The notes under the pieces are model-generated. The model was not told the origin of the DNA and searched no databases. It saw only the letters and a program-made list of their open reading frames with translations. Below are positions 33,271 through 33,667 of a stretch of DNA of 33,667 nucleotides, piece after piece; the stretch's first letter is position 1, and every line of letters starts with the position of its first letter. Source of the stretch: Candidatus Rokuibacteriota bacterium (GTDB lineage Bacteria; Methylomirabilota; Methylomirabilia; Rokubacteriales; CSP1-6); the NCBI GenBank assembly GCA_016184125.1, contig JACPDG010000071.1, forward strand, positions 1 to 33,667, in the 5' to 3' direction. The position numbers were made by a program, and so were the translations under genes.

Positions 33271-33428
33271 GCGCGTGGGGTGACCGAGAGCCGGGAAGGG
33301 GTCTGCGACCACCGCCGACGGAGACCGATAACCGGCGAGCCGTTCCCACTCCCTGACCTGTGCGCCGTAACGACGGGTCGCCGGAAGGGCTCGCCGACCC
33401 CTTCCCGGCTCTCGGTCACCCCGCGCGC
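33271..33428. mobile_element. 158-bp element with 33-bp inverted ends, MITE-like
   Basis: Arms 33271-33303 and 33396-33428 are inverted copies with one mismatch in 33 (core GGTGACCGAGAGCCGGGAAG). Inside, GGCGAGCC-G-TTCC (33334-33346 region) pairs with GGAAGGGCTCGCC (33383-33395). It begins 4 bp after the DUF169-UroD stop. No coding frame is seen. It is a non-autonomous transposable element, or a large terminator-like structure for the preceding gene. Confidence 0.6.
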
Positions 33429-33480
33429 TCCCCGCGCGCCGTCGCGGCGCCACCGCGCGCACGAGCATCGTGAAAAGACG

Positions 33481-33514
33481 ACGGGGTCAGTCGCTGATCT
33501 GCGACCGACCCCGT
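33481..33514. repeat. Long hairpin, ACGGGGTC type
   Basis: ACGGGGTC-A-GTCGC, loop TGATCT, GCGAC-C-GACCCCGT: a 14-position stem with one mismatch. It resembles the small palindromic repeats scattered through some uncultured high-GC genomes. No T-tract adjoins on either strand. Confidence 0.55.
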
Positions 33515-33550
33515 AAGTCCTAGTGTGCGCTCGGCTCGTCGGCGTTCGAG

Positions 33551-33611
33551 CGCCGGCTTTGCCGGCGAAATCGGAGGGGGAGGCATTGGAGGGGGCCGTC
33601 GAGGCCCCTCC
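33551..33611. repeat. Two further hairpins near the right edge
   Basis: CGCCGGC-TTT-GCCGGCG (33551-33567), and GGAGGGGGCC-GTCGA-GGCCCCTCC (33588-33611), the latter just 7 bp past a minus-strand TAA at 33619-33621. Seen from that minus-strand gene they may form its 3' end structure. The GGGGGCC/GGCCCC style resembles the repeats at 24168-24336 but the sequences do not align. Confidence 0.4.
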
Positions 33612-33618
33612 AAAAGGT

Positions 33619-33667
33619 TTACCAGCGGACCGGCTTCGACGGACGGTGCGCGTAGCCGCTCGTCTCT
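33619..33667 (-). CDS. Possible C-terminal end of a gene entering from the right
   Basis: In one minus-strand frame the last 16 codons read ETSGYAHRPSKPVRW and stop at TAA 33621-33619. The residues are plausible for a protein C-terminus, and a hairpin follows the stop, but nothing more can be said from 49 bases. Confidence 0.3.
   Translation of the reverse strand, partial: ETSGYAHRPSKPVRW

Overview
The window is a very GC-rich, tightly packed bacterial segment. It encodes an Omp85-family outer-membrane barrel, a TamB-like protein, a SurA-like periplasmic protein and an HtrA protease, so the cell is a diderm. GTG starts and 1-10 nt overlaps are common, and long antisense open frames occur throughout, as expected at this GC content. 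Gene content, the sigma-54 machinery and the palindromic repeats would fit an uncultured soil or groundwater lineage such as Rokubacteria/Methylomirabilota or a deltaproteobacterial relative. That placement is inference, because no marker gene is present.

Layout. (1) 1-8093, minus strand: two stand-alone receiver proteins, otsB, a sensor-fused otsA, a histidine kinase and an NtrC-type sigma-54 activator. All six overlap at their junctions, and a CPA2 cation/proton antiporter follows and runs off the left edge. (2) 8420-9143, minus: a 34-residue and a 67-residue membrane peptide, overlapping, then a 119-residue membrane-anchored protein of unknown function. (3) 9313-23087, minus: a long envelope/export gene row of MFS transporter, M16 peptidase, HlyD adaptor, ABC ATPase, ABC-2 permease, a 217-bp palindromic element, TamB-like protein, Omp85 protein and SurA-like protein. 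(4) 23119-24162, plus: HtrA-type serine protease, followed by a repeat-rich 417-bp gap. (5) 24580-33267: family-5 uracil-DNA glycosylase; isoaspartyl peptidase and threonine dehydratase (plus); PlsC-like acyltransferase and a DksA/TraR zinc finger (minus); a 53-residue ORF and an ACT-malic enzyme (minus); a retropepsin-like protease (minus); and a DUF169-UroD fusion (plus). (6) 33268-33667: inverted repeats, and possibly the last codons of another minus-strand gene.

The main discovery candidate is in regions 1 and 2. A 35-bp sequence made of two GACA-N3-TGTC palindromes occurs at 8210-8244 and again at 9229-9263 with 3 differences. Each copy lies upstream of a minus-strand sigma-54-type -24/-12 match (8108-8122 and 9162-9178), and each of those lies just before the first gene of an operon. 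The activator encoded in region 1 is the obvious candidate to bind both copies. This suggests one small regulon joining a phosphorelay, membrane-linked trehalose synthesis and small membrane proteins.

A second theme is a GC-rich palindromic repeat family. It occurs in tandem after the HtrA gene, and related sequence lies in frame inside the tamB-like gene and probably inside the Omp85 gene.
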